A stretch of 64,000 nt of DNA, taken from Nautilus pompilius. Taxonomy: Eukaryota > Mollusca > Cephalopoda > Nautilida > Nautilidae. The stretch is taken from positions 434,001 to 498,000 of the forward strand of contig JACATO010000052.1 in NCBI GenBank assembly GCA_018389105.1, in the 5' to 3' direction. Below are positions 38,131 through 51,090 of this stretch, in pieces. Position numbers and translations under genes: made by a program. Each line of letters starts with the position of its first letter. Within the stretch, counting starts at the first letter, position 1. The notes beneath the pieces are model-generated. The model made no database searches. It saw only the letters and a program-made list of their open reading frames with translations, and was not told the origin of the DNA.

Positions 38131-40206
38131 ACTTTATCTTGCTAAGGATATTACTTACAGATTCTGATGGTTCTGATGTCCAGATCAGTAATATTCCATA
38201 TTAGTGTATCTATTTCTGTTTAGAAACTGATTTTTTTTTATAATGAAATTTCCAGCAGCTTTCCTTTTTATATATATAATAGGAAATCCATGAAATGCTG
38301 TGACAGGCTCAGGTAAACAATTTGAAGGGATGTTCCACTGTAAGCAGCCTTTTGGAAGATCAACTTGTTCTTGTTATTACCTGAGATAATTGTAAACTAT
38401 GTTTGCTACTTTCTTTTTTCATCATAATTCTGGATCTAAATAAATTAAATGATATTATCAGGTAAAATGTGATAAAACAAAATTGTAGCTCTCTCACCTG
38501 CTTGCATATTTCCAACAGTAGTTGTTTCAAGAAGCAAGGACCAAAAAAAAAAAAGGGATAAATTATTTATCTTTAACCCCCAAGAATAATAATGAACTAG
38601 TGAATTATTTATTTTGTCCCAACCTTTTAAAGAACAGTTTTCAATAGACTACTGTATTTAGTCCTCTGGTGTTAAGAAACAAAAATTGAATTTTTCCAGT
38701 ACATCAAAATACAACCATTCAAAATATTTAAATGAGAACAACAAAAAAGGACTTAACTAATTTTCATGGCATACAGCAAAGGTAGATTTATTTATCTTCA
38801 TATTGAGAGGTTTAATTTTGATTTTATCAATTTCTAGTACTATCTGACAAGAATTCACTTCTCCAGTTTTACAGGACAAAGGGGAAGCTAGTAAAAATGT
38901 GTTGTGCTTTTGATTGAAGGCCAGAAATAACTACTCAAAGCCAAAACAAACAAAAAATATTCTCTAATTTTAACTTTCCTCACTAGTAGAAGAGGCAAGT
39001 AAAAAGTTGGACATCAAAAGGCTACCTTTTAGCTAAAAGTATCTTTGTTTTTTTTTAAGAGGGGGGACATGTTTGTTTTATAATTGTTTTTTTTTTTTAA
39101 TGTGATGCCAAAATTCTTCCTGCAATTACAAGACAATTCTTTCATCAGCAGAGACTCTTGCAGTACGCAATACTTAATTCCTTTTCATACTAGTTGGAAA
39201 GGAGGCCAGCAATTTAGCCACTCTTCAGTCTGTTTTTCTTTTTTGTGCCAGCAGATTGAGAGTTGACCCTAACATCACTTGTTAAACCAACATCCTCTCT
39301 TTTATGTAGGGTCAAATTGCTGCCATTCCAAGCCTGCCATCCTGACTGTTTTTTTTTTTTTTGACTCTTATTACCTTTTTCTAAAGGTTTTTTGAACTTT
39401 AAGTATTAAAGAAGAAAGGAACTATAACCATTGCACACTTTTATCCATTTATGCTTGTTTACACCTGTGCAGTGGATTATATGAGAGAGAAGAACACAGC
39501 AAGGATCATCTGAAGTTTCATATGGTTTTCAAATTTTGTGCTGTCTTGCTTAGAGGGAAAAAGGTAAAAGTGTACTTTAAGATACACATGCTGTAATGTT
39601 CCTACACTAGTGCATCAGCTGCTACATTTTTCTCTCTATAGATTTCAACTTGTGTTTTTGATTTTATCATCACATCCTTTGGAGTATAAGCTTGGGGATG
39701 GTGGGCTTATACTATAAAAAAAGCTATGATATAAATTTTAAGCCAAAAATTAATGAGTAAAGTATTTTATTAAGCAAAACAAAAATTAATTATTTATTAA
39801 TTAATTACAAGTGGTGATTTCAAGTGCATGAGATCAAGCATGAAAAAAGATGTGAAAGTAGGTACAGAATTTATGAAAGGTTTACTTAATAAATCCAGAG
39901 GAATACCATTTTCCTTAAATTTTGTTGTCAGCTTGGTGACACTTAGTAACAGATTTTGGTGTGAAAAAAAAAATGACTGAATTACTGAGGATTATAATTA
40001 GATACTTTTATCATCATTTATTTTAGAAATATTTTTTTAAACTTTGCAGTGGATACATAATCCTGTCCTAGTTTATCTTATCAAATTTGGCTTTTACATC
40101 AGTGCTGCTTTAACCTACTACAAATCACATCAAAGGTGAAATTATCAGTAAGTACTCGACAGCAGTAGACCTGCTAGAAGTGAAAGAAAATGGTACAGAA
40201 AAAAAA

Positions 40207-40209
<3 letters not shown>

Positions 40210-40248
<39 letters not shown>
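40210..40248. repeat. TA/TG compound microsatellite
   Basis: About 14 TA units then about six TG units. Confidence 0.95.
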
Positions 40249-43200
40249 GTGTATTTTTATCATTTTTGTTTGTTTTATTAATGCACATTATCACCAAAAA
40301 GGGAGGAGTATAATTTTGATTTATCTGAAAAGGCAAAACCTCAACCTAAGCTAAATAAAGCAAAGCTATGGAAATGATGTGGGCTTATACTTCAGATTCC
40401 CTAAATTTTTTTAACTACCACAGAAATAGATTGCTCTTATATTCCTGAAGTTACTTTTTTTTTTTTTCCTTCTTTTTAATATTTAACAAGGCAGACTGCC
40501 AATTTGTTTCTTTGGTTTTCACCAGTGTTATTTATTTTCAGAGGTTTTTGATGTAGGTTTATATTAACAGATCCTTTCATTTTGGTTTATCATCTTTTAA
40601 GGAAATTACTTATCACTGTCATAAGGCAGCCATTAAGCTGATTAAATTGTGTCCATTGATGACCATTTTTCTGATTCTTTGAACTTTTGGTTTTATCCAA
40701 GCATTCAGAAAATCATTAATAATCCATTTTTTTTACTAAGCATGTGTATTTTGCAGAAATATCCTATAGAAGTTGATAATTTGAGTTATGCCATTTCTAG
40801 TCTAGAAAGATATTTCTAATTTTATTTGAATTAATCGACACCAGATTCTCACTTTAAAAAAAAATTATTTTTTTTACTTGTTAATATTATAATTTTGTGA
40901 ATCTGTTTTTTCTGTAGAGTTGCATCAAGTATATTGTTTTAATTTCAACTAAATTTGGAAAAAGCTAGGTACTTATCCAGAAACTACAAGATAAAGGTGC
41001 TAATTAATATCTTTGAAAGGCTTTAAGAAAAAACTTACACTGATGAGCTCATCCACCATTTTGATTAGCATCAAACAAGAAAAATAAAATTACAGAGAAC
41101 CTTATTGAAAAATGTACAGAAATCAATAATTTGAACATGGACTGATTACCAAAATTATATTTTTTAAAATTCTTATTTGAAAAAGAAAAAAAATAGATAC
41201 AAAACTCTGTATATTTCCAACTAATTTTGCTTTGGAAGATGAGCAATTTGTTCAGGAAAGCGGTACTGAATTAGCCAGTACTTGAGATAAGATGCTAGAT
41301 ATAGTCCACTATCAAACAAAGAGCAAACTGTATCTGTCACACTAACTTGCTACTCCATGCAAAACCACTAATAATTTTTTAAAAAAGGAAAGAAAAAAAA
41401 ACTACAATATTTTTAGAAAAGGGAAAGCTTTTCTTTAAATGCCTGATACCTATATGCTTGTTAAAATTTAGATTCATACTGATGATTGTAAAAGAATAAA
41501 ATGTTTTACTTGTATTTTTTACAAACTATTTTGTTACTCTTTTTTTAAATATTTGAGTGATACAATTTATTTGTGAATTTTCATTTTTAAAATTTAGAAG
41601 TAACATTTTTGTTTTGTAAATGCATTATGAATTCAGCTGAACATGAAGCTGGTTAGGCTTAGACTGTCAACTAAGGCAATTTGCATAGCACTGCTACATC
41701 ACCACCACCATTTTTAATATACTATTTGCAATCAAACCAATCATCCCTTTACATAGAAGAGATGACATGAAGAATTATTAGTATTATACTGTTTTATTTT
41801 GTTTCTTCCTTGCTAAAAGGATCAATTCTCTACAGAGTTAATATCTCTTGCTAAGCTATACATTATGTAAAATCTTTCAAGCTATTTTCAGAACTGCCAT
41901 TAGTTCCATTATTACTAGGGATTGGAGGGACTGAGTAGTTTTTAATGGCATTCTCACACTTACACAAATATACATCTATCTATAGGCTACCTTATAATGA
42001 CAAATCAAACGAACTTGATAATACAAGTTTTAAAGTTTTATGAAGCAGAAACATCAATTAAACTAACCCAAAATATCCTCCTTATGTTATGCTTTCACCA
42101 TATATATTCAAAGTAGACTTTAAAGTGATCTGGTAAAATGATTTTAATTACATTCCCATAGACTAATTGCTCCATCTTTCTTATGTTCTTCCAGAATAAT
42201 TTCTCTCATTTCTTTGGCCTTAACTTTCTTCTTAGTCTGGCTGCAATTCATTTTATTTACTTTTTTGGGGGGTTTTATTCACTTCTTTTTTATGAACTTT
42301 ATAATTAGTTAGTGATATTCTCCCTTCTTAGGAAAATCAAGAAGTAACCAGACACAGAATATGACTGATTGCTGTTATTCAATCCAGAGATATTTCTTAA
42401 GATAGCAACATTCTAGGGTCCTGGGATTTCACCTTGGACAGAACCTGTCAATCACAGGAGCCTCCCAGAAGCTGTACAGGTCAGATGACAGACCACATGG
42501 TCTTGGAGATCTTCTATTAATTTGTAAATCAGTATTGCTGTATCTTGAAGAGAGCCATTGGGACCAAGTCAAAACACTATGGGTGCCCCCCCATTCAGAT
42601 AAAGTTAAATGGACTTCCCTGTTACATGGCACCTAATTATGTTGTTTCATAAATACACACATACACACACACAACTTTTTATTCTAAAAGTAAGAATGTA
42701 TCACTAGGCTGATCCTTATTTATACATTTTCTTTGTTTTTTTGTATGTGTTTGCATTTAAAAATTTTTTAAATATTTAAAATGCTTTCAGCACTTGTATC
42801 TGTTATTTAATAGGTTACTAGTATCATACCTACTGGTGATGGTGCCTTTTTTTTTTTTTTTGTGAAAGTGCAATTATTTTGTTGATATAGGCCTGAATAA
42901 TTATTTCAAGAGTTAATGCATTGAAAATATCCCAAATTGTTATTTTAAATATATGCTTTAGTTAATTTTTCATATATTACTGATTGTCTTTAAACAAATA
43001 CAAAACAGCACTTTTATTTGATTCATCAAAAACTCTAAATACCTATTTTTGCTTTAAGAATATTTATGTATAGCTGTTCCAGTTTACTTAGGAACATTTT
43101 AATTCTTTCACATTTAAAATTCCATGCATCAGAAAACTTATGATTATAGATTTTCTGTTTCTAGGTGCATGGTAATCTGACATAAAATCTTGTAAAAGAG

Positions 43201-44982
43201 GATGGCTCTACTGGCATTATTGAAACCTGTAAAGGGATGGATAACATTGACATTATTAAAGTTGTGATGCTAATGTTTTTATAGTCAGGTAATGACTTGA
43301 AAACACTTGCATTTATTTCAGAAGAGGCTAGAAAACTGTGTGCATAAGGAAAATATTTGTAAAGATCTTGCAAGTATTATTATTATGGCCTTTCTTGCCT
43401 ATCTTTGAAGAATATCTCAAGAAACCCAGCAACTTGTAGCAAGAAAATATTTGCATTCTTTGCTGTTATACCTTTAATGAATATTTGATACTTTAATAAA
43501 TTAAAATAGTTTAGGTTTTCATTTTGTTTATTGGAGTAAGTTCATTGCATGCTCTAGATTTATTTTCTAATTATTAACAACAAGATAAATTATGGCTTGA
43601 ACATTTTCATGCACAACAAACTATGGTTAGGAGAAACACAAACTCTCTAAAATAATTGGTTAATTTTCATTCCTGCAGGTTTCTCAATGACTGTTGGACA
43701 AGAATGGCACAGGTTCAAGCTATGCAGTTTGACATGTTATATAAATGCCATCCTGGGGACTAGGAATGCTAATGGGTTGTTTTTGGAATCCAGAAATTCT
43801 GCTTTTGCTTGCAAGCATGTTTTGGCTCATTAACAGCCTTGTCTCCACAAACTTGTTGCTTTTCTGATTTGTTGTTTGTTCCTCTGTTTTCTGGGCCATC
43901 ACTATTTGGACAAAAAAAGCAAAATGTTGCTAAAAAGACTAACAAAAAAAAGAGGCACTTGAAGAGGAGCAATTTGTGTACATGAGATAGTTTGATAATA
44001 TAGCCTAATTTTCTACTTTTGAATGATTTCAATAGTTTGCTACAAAGGGCTAAGAGCTTATTCAGACATAATAAAGGCTATGCCTATTTGGAATTAAATA
44101 TGCTCTGTTAATGGTAGGTGGGATCATATGATGTTAGGCCTGTCTGAAGTAAAAATTCATTTAAATACAAGTTTATTATTATTATTTGCTATAATAGATA
44201 AATCCTATTTGAAATAATTAGCTAGTTAAGAGGCTAATTTTGAATACTTTCATTAATATGCCAACTTTTTTTACCTTGTTCTGGGTTTTTTAAAAATGCT
44301 AAATTGCTTTTTTAAAAATTCTCTTCGTAGTGGGATAAACTTAGCACACCAGTGATGGTGATAAAAGTTGAGATGCTTTCATTGTTTCAAGCTTAAGACT
44401 AGAAATTGTTTTTTTTTTTTTTTTCTTTTGCTAGGAGTAGGCTATTTATTGGCTAAATTCCATCATTGTGCAGGTGGAATAGAAGCAGACTCTTTTTTTC
44501 TAATGTTTGTGGCTTGGGACATTCCAGCTAGGCACTTTATCTTAACAACCTACTCTGGTAACCTGATCTAGAAATATACATCACCAGGCTGCTTGGTCAT
44601 TGAGAGAATGCTCTTAAAATGGTCCAAATGTGGTCCAAGCTACTTTATTTTTATGGTTTTATGGTAGCTTACACTCACCTGAAGGTATCCAGATATCATA
44701 AATTTCTGTCTTTTCCATTTCTTTTTAATTTGCAATTTTTAAACCACTTTGTCTAGAAATATCTGACATAGTGGTTGGTAAAATTCATATATTAAAGACT
44801 ACTATGTGTATGTGTAAATATATATATATATATATAATTGTTCCTTCTGAGAGCTGTGAAAAGTACCACAATCACATGTCTGTTATGATTTACTTGAAGC
44901 ATGTTACAATTTAATACTTTTTATTCAACTAGGGATTATTCTATGAGCCTTTAATATATAATATATTAATAAACTATTTAAA

Positions 44983-46243
44983 ATAATTATAATTATGGAA
45001 ACAGGAAAAACTTGGTATAAAATGCAATTAACATGTGATAGAATCATATCTCATGGAAAAATGAAATGCTCTATAGACAAATAGTACATTGCTTGCATGA
45101 CTGGCAATCACAGGCAAAAAGTGTCAGGCCTGCAGAAGGCATGTAAAAGTATAGGCATTGATATCATTGTAGTGTGATGAATATGTGGTGAATACTATGG
45201 TTTCTGATGTGGAAATATCTGATGACAAGTATAGAAGGTTATTTCATGCAACAGATTGTGGCTTGACTTTGTTTCAGAAAAAAACTATATGAAAGACAGA
45301 GGAGGATATGCAAAACTGGTACTGTCCACAAGTGATGTTAAGTACTTCAAAGTATGTTCTTTATGTGATAGACAATGAGCCAATAGAGATTTTGCAAATG
45401 ACCTGGTTGCAGGTATGAGTACCATAATTTCATAGTACAAATTGGTTACAGTGAATGTGTAGCTGCCAAAAAAACCTTTGTTGAGGAGAGGTAACCAAAA
45501 GGGCAGGAGAAATGAAATGGCATGACCAAATCTGAAAGAAGATGCTCAAGTTTGAACTGTTTGGCAATAAACAATGACAGTTTGTTTGAAGGTGGATCGG
45601 GGAATGGTATAACTACAACAGCAACACTGAAGCACGGGGATTGATCAAAACAAGTGAAAGGCTGCATATCAGCCAGGGGGTTTTGGAGATTTGCACAAAA
45701 TCGAAGATGTACTGATTGCTGACAGGTACAGCCAGGTTCTCAACCATCATACCATTTTCTCAGGAGATCATGTCATTGGGTGAGTCCTCATTTTCCAATA
45801 TGACAATGACTTCAAGCATACAGCCAATGTGGTAGGAAACTATCTGGAATGTAAAGAAGATGCTGGAACACTCGTGAATATGCTTTGGCCTTCACAGTGT
45901 CCTAAAATAAACATCATTGAGACTATATGGGGTTTTATGGCTACCTTGAAAGTTAAGCAGCAACCAAGCATTTTGGATGAATTGTGGAAAATGCTACAGG
46001 ATACTTGGGACAACATTCAACAATTGTTATAGTGATATGGGAGCATGAAAACAAGGTGTTATGCCCTATATAAGGTAAAGATCTTACATATCAAATACTG
46101 ATGTACTGTACATCATATTCATTTGTTTTTGTATATTTTCTGTAATAATGCATTGTGTATGTATTATATATGTCTATTAGTTGAAGTTACTCATTATTTG
46201 TGCATATTCTGTGTGTTGCCATAATTATTTCCAATACTAAAAT
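44983..46243 (+). mobile_element. Tc1-like transposon relic, copy 2
   Basis: About 1.26 kb, in the opposite orientation to copy 1. The left end is ATAATTATAATTATGGAAAC. The right end read inward on the minus strand is AGTATTGGAAATAATTATGG, matching the left end of copy 1. The + strand carries transposase remnants. Around 45690-45800 are KIEDVLIADRYSQVLNHHTI and FQYDNDFKHTANVV (second catalytic Asp block). An open frame at 45829-46032 has MLWPSQCPKINIIETIWGFM (third catalytic Glu retained) and ends in the usual Tc1 C-terminal pattern LDELWKMLQDTWDNI. A stop interrupts the frame just before the FQYDND block. The left boundary is approximate. Confidence 0.82.
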
Positions 46244-46717
46244 AAATCTAGTTCCTAGCTAAAAAAAGTGCTGTTGCCAAATTATTTTTTATCAACTGCT
46301 GACAAGAAATGCTTTTTAAATCTTCTGATAAGATTTGAAGTTTTACCTTTACTGCTATGATTATGTACAGTGACACTTAATAGTGCACAGCACCCTGGTG
46401 TATCAAAATGGATGGTTTTAATAGTGAAACTGATGTTATACCTGTGAGACTGTGCTGTGTTCTAATAATTTTTATTTTGGATTGGTCCTACTTGTGATTC
46501 TGACTTTTTCACTTCCAGTTTCTCAAATTTAACTTTAGAAAAAGATTATCATGCATTTAAAAGTCTTAAGTTTAAGAATTGTTTTTAAAATCAGACTCTT
46601 ATATTATCATTAACTAAAATTCTTACTGCATTTATAATGTGTATGTAACTAAAACTTGATCATGCAGACATTGATTCTTTGCTTTGGATTATTGTTAAAA
46701 AATTTTTGCTGATTTAG

Positions 46718-46985
46718 ATAGGGTGGTGCGATTTCCCACTGGTAGGTAGACTGCAAGTCCTATTTGGGACCAGCTCAATTTGGCATACCTTCTGAGCTTG
46801 GTTTTTTTTCTTGCTTTTTTTAACCAGCCAGCCAGCCATATGTATTTTCTCCTGAACGATGAAGAGTTGTAGTAAGGGATTCCTTGCTGAAGTCGGCAGT
46901 ACTGGTCCTCTCATGGCCAAAGATTGGCAATACTTCCTGATGGACAACCACATCACCCTTGTAGACATTGAAGCAGAACACAACT
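46718..46985 (+). repeat. SINE-like unit, family S, copy 3
   Basis: Aligns with copy 1 over most of its length. Shared words: TTTGGGACCAGCTCAATTTG with GCATACC, CCAGCCAGCCATATG, TTTCTCCTGAACGATGAAGA, GGGATTCCTTGCTGAAGTCG, CTGGTCCTCTCATGGCC, GATTGGCAATACTTCC, and TTGTAGACATTGAAG. Relative to copy 1 there is an inserted T-rich stretch near 46800-46820. A minus-strand open frame overlapping this block (46714-46998) looks like chance. Confidence 0.55.
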
Positions 46986-47052
46986 GATTTATATTCACAA
47001 ATTTCTTTTGAAAAATTTCATCTTTAAATAAGGTTACTTAAAGCTGTATATA

Positions 47053-47086
47053 TGTGTGTGTGTGTGTGTGTTTTATATATATATAT
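47053..47086. repeat. GT/TA compound microsatellite
   Basis: About nine GT units, a short TTTTA, then TA units. Confidence 0.9.
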
Positions 47087-47474
47087 ACACACATTTTACA
47101 AGATCACAAACTTATTTTCTATAAAAATTTTGTTTACAGATGCCAGCACTAATCTATCACTGTGTGTGTGCACGTGTATACACATGAAATTAATTTTAAT
47201 GTTTAGAACATGTAATTTCTCATTAGTTTGAGCTCAAGACTAAGGTAATTACTACCAAACAATTGATGAAGCAAACTAGCTGGTGGGAATCATAGTCACC
47301 ATGAGTTCAAACCACAATGAATCTGTTTAATTACACGACTTCGAAACATTTATAGAATTAATGTCTTGGAGTTACAGTTTTTGTTTTGTGCGCATGCATG
47401 CGTGTGTGTGATCAAGTTAGATAAGTAGCAGCAGAGAGGGACTGACTCAAACAAATTGCTTTCTACACTTACAG

Positions 47475-47611
47475 CTGCTTAATGATGGTGTGGTGAAAGT
47501 AGCAGAACAATGCAGACACACTGTGCTAGTGCATCGATTTTTGGTTCCGAAATCTGCAGCATCCATGAAATGGACTTCACCATCTCCTGGATCAGGCTGT
47601 GTGGAATTCAG
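47475..47611 (+). CDS. SPON1: F-spondin-like exon B, Reeler domain
   Basis: This exon of 137 nt has acceptor CTTACAG and donor CAG/GTAAAA. It starts in phase 0, as exon A requires, reads 45 codons, and leaves two bases (AG) that are completed by the first base of exon C. The peptide runs from LLNDGVVKVAEQCRHT to WTSPSPGSGCVEF. It matches the F-spondin stretch that runs from FQIIDEEE through SNCPVAV to FWIAPPAGTGCV. Two cysteines (EQC and GSGC) fall where F-spondin has Reeler disulfide cysteines, and the Trp-x-x-Pro-x-x-Gly-x-Gly-Cys pattern is typical of Reeler domains. The coding sequence is visibly less AT-rich than its surroundings. It lies between two very large introns filled with transposon relics. 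Confidence 0.88.
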
Positions 47612-48673
47612 GTAAAACCAGTTAATTTAACGTTTTGCTTCCTGACATTTAAAATTTACTGAACATTTTTATGCCCCACTTTTGTTTTGTTTTTTTTAAA
47701 AAAAGAAAAAAATTAGTGAATTTTGAACAAGAAATAATTTAATTTGATGAAATAATAGATCCATTAAAAAATTGAACATATATCAGACATTTCACACTAT
47801 TTCTAAAGATCCAACATTGGTTTTTCGGTGATCCTTGTGATGTTAGCAGTGAAAGGATAGATAACTGAGTTTTGTTTGTAAAACTTTGAGGGGGGGACTG
47901 TTGATGTAACAGGTAAGAAGCCAACTTTGCCAAAATTCTTTAATGTGGCCACTTTCAACTGAGTGAGCAAAGTTATGCTTGTAAATCCTCCTTGGATATC
48001 ACTTGAATGACCAAAAATTTTTCTTGGGCTTTTATCTCACTCTGCTAAATCGTTTTATTGCATTTCATTGGAGAGTTTGAAAACCACCTTGATTTATACT
48101 TTCTAACATCATCATCAAATCCATATAAATGTAGAGTTGAGTTTATAGGAGGTCCATCTGCTGTATCTATTTTAACCAGTTCAATACTATTGGATCACCA
48201 GCCACATAACATCATTTAAAATACCTACATTAACATAGTCATAATTTAATGTAAAATATTGCAGCCATCAACTTTATACTTTTTGTTTTTGCCTTCTGGT
48301 CAAACCAGTTTCTTGATTTTCAAAAACCTTTGGTGATTTTGTAGCAGAAACCTGTGAGGCTTAAGCAATTCCACTGTAAGCAACATCAAAGGCATTTAAT
48401 CTAATTTTAACATTGCCATACAAGCTCTGCTTAAAGCCAAATTACTGCCACTTTTAAGTCTTGTCTAAAAGCTATGGTATTCTTATTTTGTATCAGCATT
48501 TTTTGTTCTTTTTACCGCATCAGTCAGTTCAGTAGGTCTTTATCTGAATCAGCCTCCAAGATATGGCTGACACTGACACTTGCAGGAGTAGATGGAGATA
48601 GCTTTAGTTAGCTATCTGTTGGGAAAATATCCTTAAACTTATTGTCTTGTTGGTTAGAAAGTATTTATAAACA

Positions 48674-48685
48674 CCCCCCCCCCCC
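48674..48685. repeat. poly-C run followed by GC-rich word
   Basis: Twelve C residues then GGGGCGGGC, unusual in this AT-rich sequence. Confidence 0.9.
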
Positions 48686-49955
48686 GGGGCGGGCATTGTT
48701 GAGTTTCCTGAAGCATCCAAAGAAACAGTAAAAAGTTAAGAAAATAAAATGATTTTGCTGAAAACTTTTTATTTTTTCATTTGAACTATCCATTGGGAAT
48801 TAGTAGACTCAGAATGACATTTGATTTTTCTTCTTCTTCATACATCTGTTTACTTTAATAATGATCCATTGAAATAGAAGAATGCAATCTGTAGTTAACA
48901 GGCTCCTGAAGATCATAGGCACCATAATCAGAGCTTGCTATGGAGAAAGCCAACAATGGGGTTCTATGATTTCACCTTTTTTTTAATTTGTGTACTGGAC
49001 AAAAAATTACTTTGCTTTTGTTTTTCTAAAATTTTTGCTGGATGAGTCAAGTTTTCTTCAAACTAGTAGCAGCACAGTGATTGATCTCAGCAGTTTTTAA
49101 AAATGTTTTTTCCTTCACAGATGAACTTCAAATCAAACTATACTATGTAAGATATACATCAAAAGCAATAAATTCTCTTTTCTTCTCCTCCCCTTTTTAA
49201 TGTAAATGAAGTAAAGCAAATCTAATTATGCTTTTTATTTTCTTTTGTTGTTGTTGTCTTTTAAAATAGTGTTTCTCTCTTAAATTTCTGTTCATAAAAA
49301 TGTGGAAATTTTTTCATTAGAATGAAATTGCTATTGCTGACGTCGAATGCACTTTTTTTTCCAGATTAAATAAACTGTAACAATCTATTTAATTGTTGTT
49401 TTGGTAGTTTACCATTTTGAAAATGGTGTGAATTAAATTTTTTAAAAGTATATATTGCACTATCAAAACATTTCCAGCTCATAAATATAATTTCATCTTT
49501 TAAAACATACCCTTATTAGACAGTATATATTCCCTCGTGAGGAGTATTTATTTTATATAACTAATTTGCATGCTTCTTTATTAGAAGAAATGAACTAGTG
49601 TGATCTAAACAAAATGAAATCCAACCTCAGCCAACCTGTGCACCTCCACTTATAATCAGGATATCAGTTGGACAGTACAGAAGATTTAATAGTTTGCTTT
49701 CTTCTTTTTACTATATATTAAATTACATTTCTAGAACATACTAGCTTATATAACTCTCACCTATCATCCTAAAATGCCCCTGCAGTTAAAATACTGCTGC
49801 ACGTTTTTGTTTTTGTTTTTGTTTTTTTCTTTTGCAGAAAAGTCTTTTTTATATCAATAACTGGAAAACTACAAATGTCATCATATCCCTTAGTAATAAT
49901 AGGTCAATTACTTAAACCTTAGTAGTATGCATGGATTTAGAATCCTTTATTATAG

Positions 49956-51090
49956 GTGTTATTTGAAAAAAAGAAAGTTACTCTATTAAAATTAATATAT
50001 AAAGACATTTTTAGCACAAAGTTCAAGCTAAAAAAATGTCTAGGATTTTTTAATGGCTCAGCTAAATCAGTCAGTAGTATAAATCAAAATGTTGCTTATT
50101 TATACTTTAAGGTTTTTGATGAAGTCCCACTTAAAAGACTAACAGAAAGTGTGAACTTCTTAGGAAACAGACAGAATGCCTAGTATTAAATGGAGCATCA
50201 TTGTCATATTAGCAATTCTCTATAGGTATGCTACAAGGTTCAGTTTTAGTTCCAATATTGTTTTTGAAAGATGTAAATGGTACTGATAGTGTAGTAGTTG
50301 ATACTGAAATATGTTAGTGTGTGAATACTGAAAGAAATAGAAATCATTTATTAGATTGGTAAGTTGAAAAAATTAAAATCATTATTATATGGTTACACAA
50401 CTGGAAAATGTAGTTTTAGAAAGGGATTTAAAAGCAATACATTTCAGCTGCAAACAAACCAAATATAAATATAGAAGCAATTCAATCAGACAATCAACTA
50501 TAAAAAATTTTAGTTTTGCTGTATAAATCCATGGTTCCTCTCCAATTTCTGTATGGTGTAAAGGTGTGGAGCTCTTATTTATAAGAGAAAGGATGTTGAT
50601 TATCAGACATAGTTCATAATTTACTAGAAGGTTTCCAGATCTTAAACATTTGGAATTAAACTATTAAGACTATCATATTTACTAAATTTGAACTTTTAAA
50701 TGTTTAGGTGAACTAACAGAAGTTTTCAAATAATTACAGGTCAGGAACAAACTTCCTTTTTTTTTTTTAGTTATCTATAGTTACTACCATTAGGGGTCAT
50801 AATTACAAATTATTTAAGGTTCTTTCACAATCAGATATCAGAAAATATTTTTAACAATAAAATTGTTAATGAATGTGATAAATTACTGACGAGCATAGTT
50901 AATGATGATAGATTAATCAATTTAATAATAATATTGATGGCCATTTCTTTTTGAGGGGGCTTGAATAAGCCACGATGGATGGCTCCTGCCTCTTTGCTCT
51001 ACTAAACTACATTTGTATGCACTTGAAAACTAGAGAAATATTGCTGTAGAAAGTTATTATGTACCCTTGTACCTGCTGTTTGCCACTATA
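49956..51090 (+). mobile_element. CR1/Jockey-superfamily LINE, 5'-truncated relic
   Basis: The + strand shows ordered pieces of a CR1-type reverse transcriptase. In the open frame 49956-50183, LYFKVFDEVPLKRL matches the LDFSKAFDKVPH.RL block and is followed by FLGNRQ. Around 50220-50290, GMLQGSVLVPILFLKDVNGT matches GVPQGSVLGP.LFLIY.ND, and VVVDTEI sits where the family has FADDTK, so the catalytic Asp pair is degraded. Near 50785-50935 are TIRGHNYKLFKVLSQSDIRK and, in another frame, NNKIVNECDKLLTSIVND, the typical C-terminal end (RG...KL.K......R..FF..R.VN.WN.LP..VV). Similarity to a 3' tail may reach about 51090. The endonuclease half is missing. Many stops and frame changes indicate great age. 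Confidence 0.8.

Larger units (their letters stand above)
20726..47474 (+). other. intron between exons A and B (about 26.7 kb)
   Basis: Bounded by GTAAGT at 20726 and CTTACAG ending at 47474, giving 26,749 nt. It contains the piggyBac relic, the tRNA-type SINE, the hAT element, one Tc1-like copy, two SINE-like units and many simple repeats. I see nothing identifiable in 20726-24035, 25485-29100, 29295-33160, 36420-44980 and 46245-46715 beyond AT-rich spacer. Patches at about 21180-21600 and 42300-42610 are less AT-rich and may be degraded unclassified repeats. The open frames at 27903-29087 are in AT-rich sequence and resemble no family I know. Confidence 0.8.

Noticed and set aside
47220-47345. 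Possible second tRNA-like SINE head just upstream of exon B (TAGCTGGTGGGA ... GAGTTCAAACC)
   Set aside because: The B-box-like word is fair, but the A box is poor and no body or tail can be delimited.
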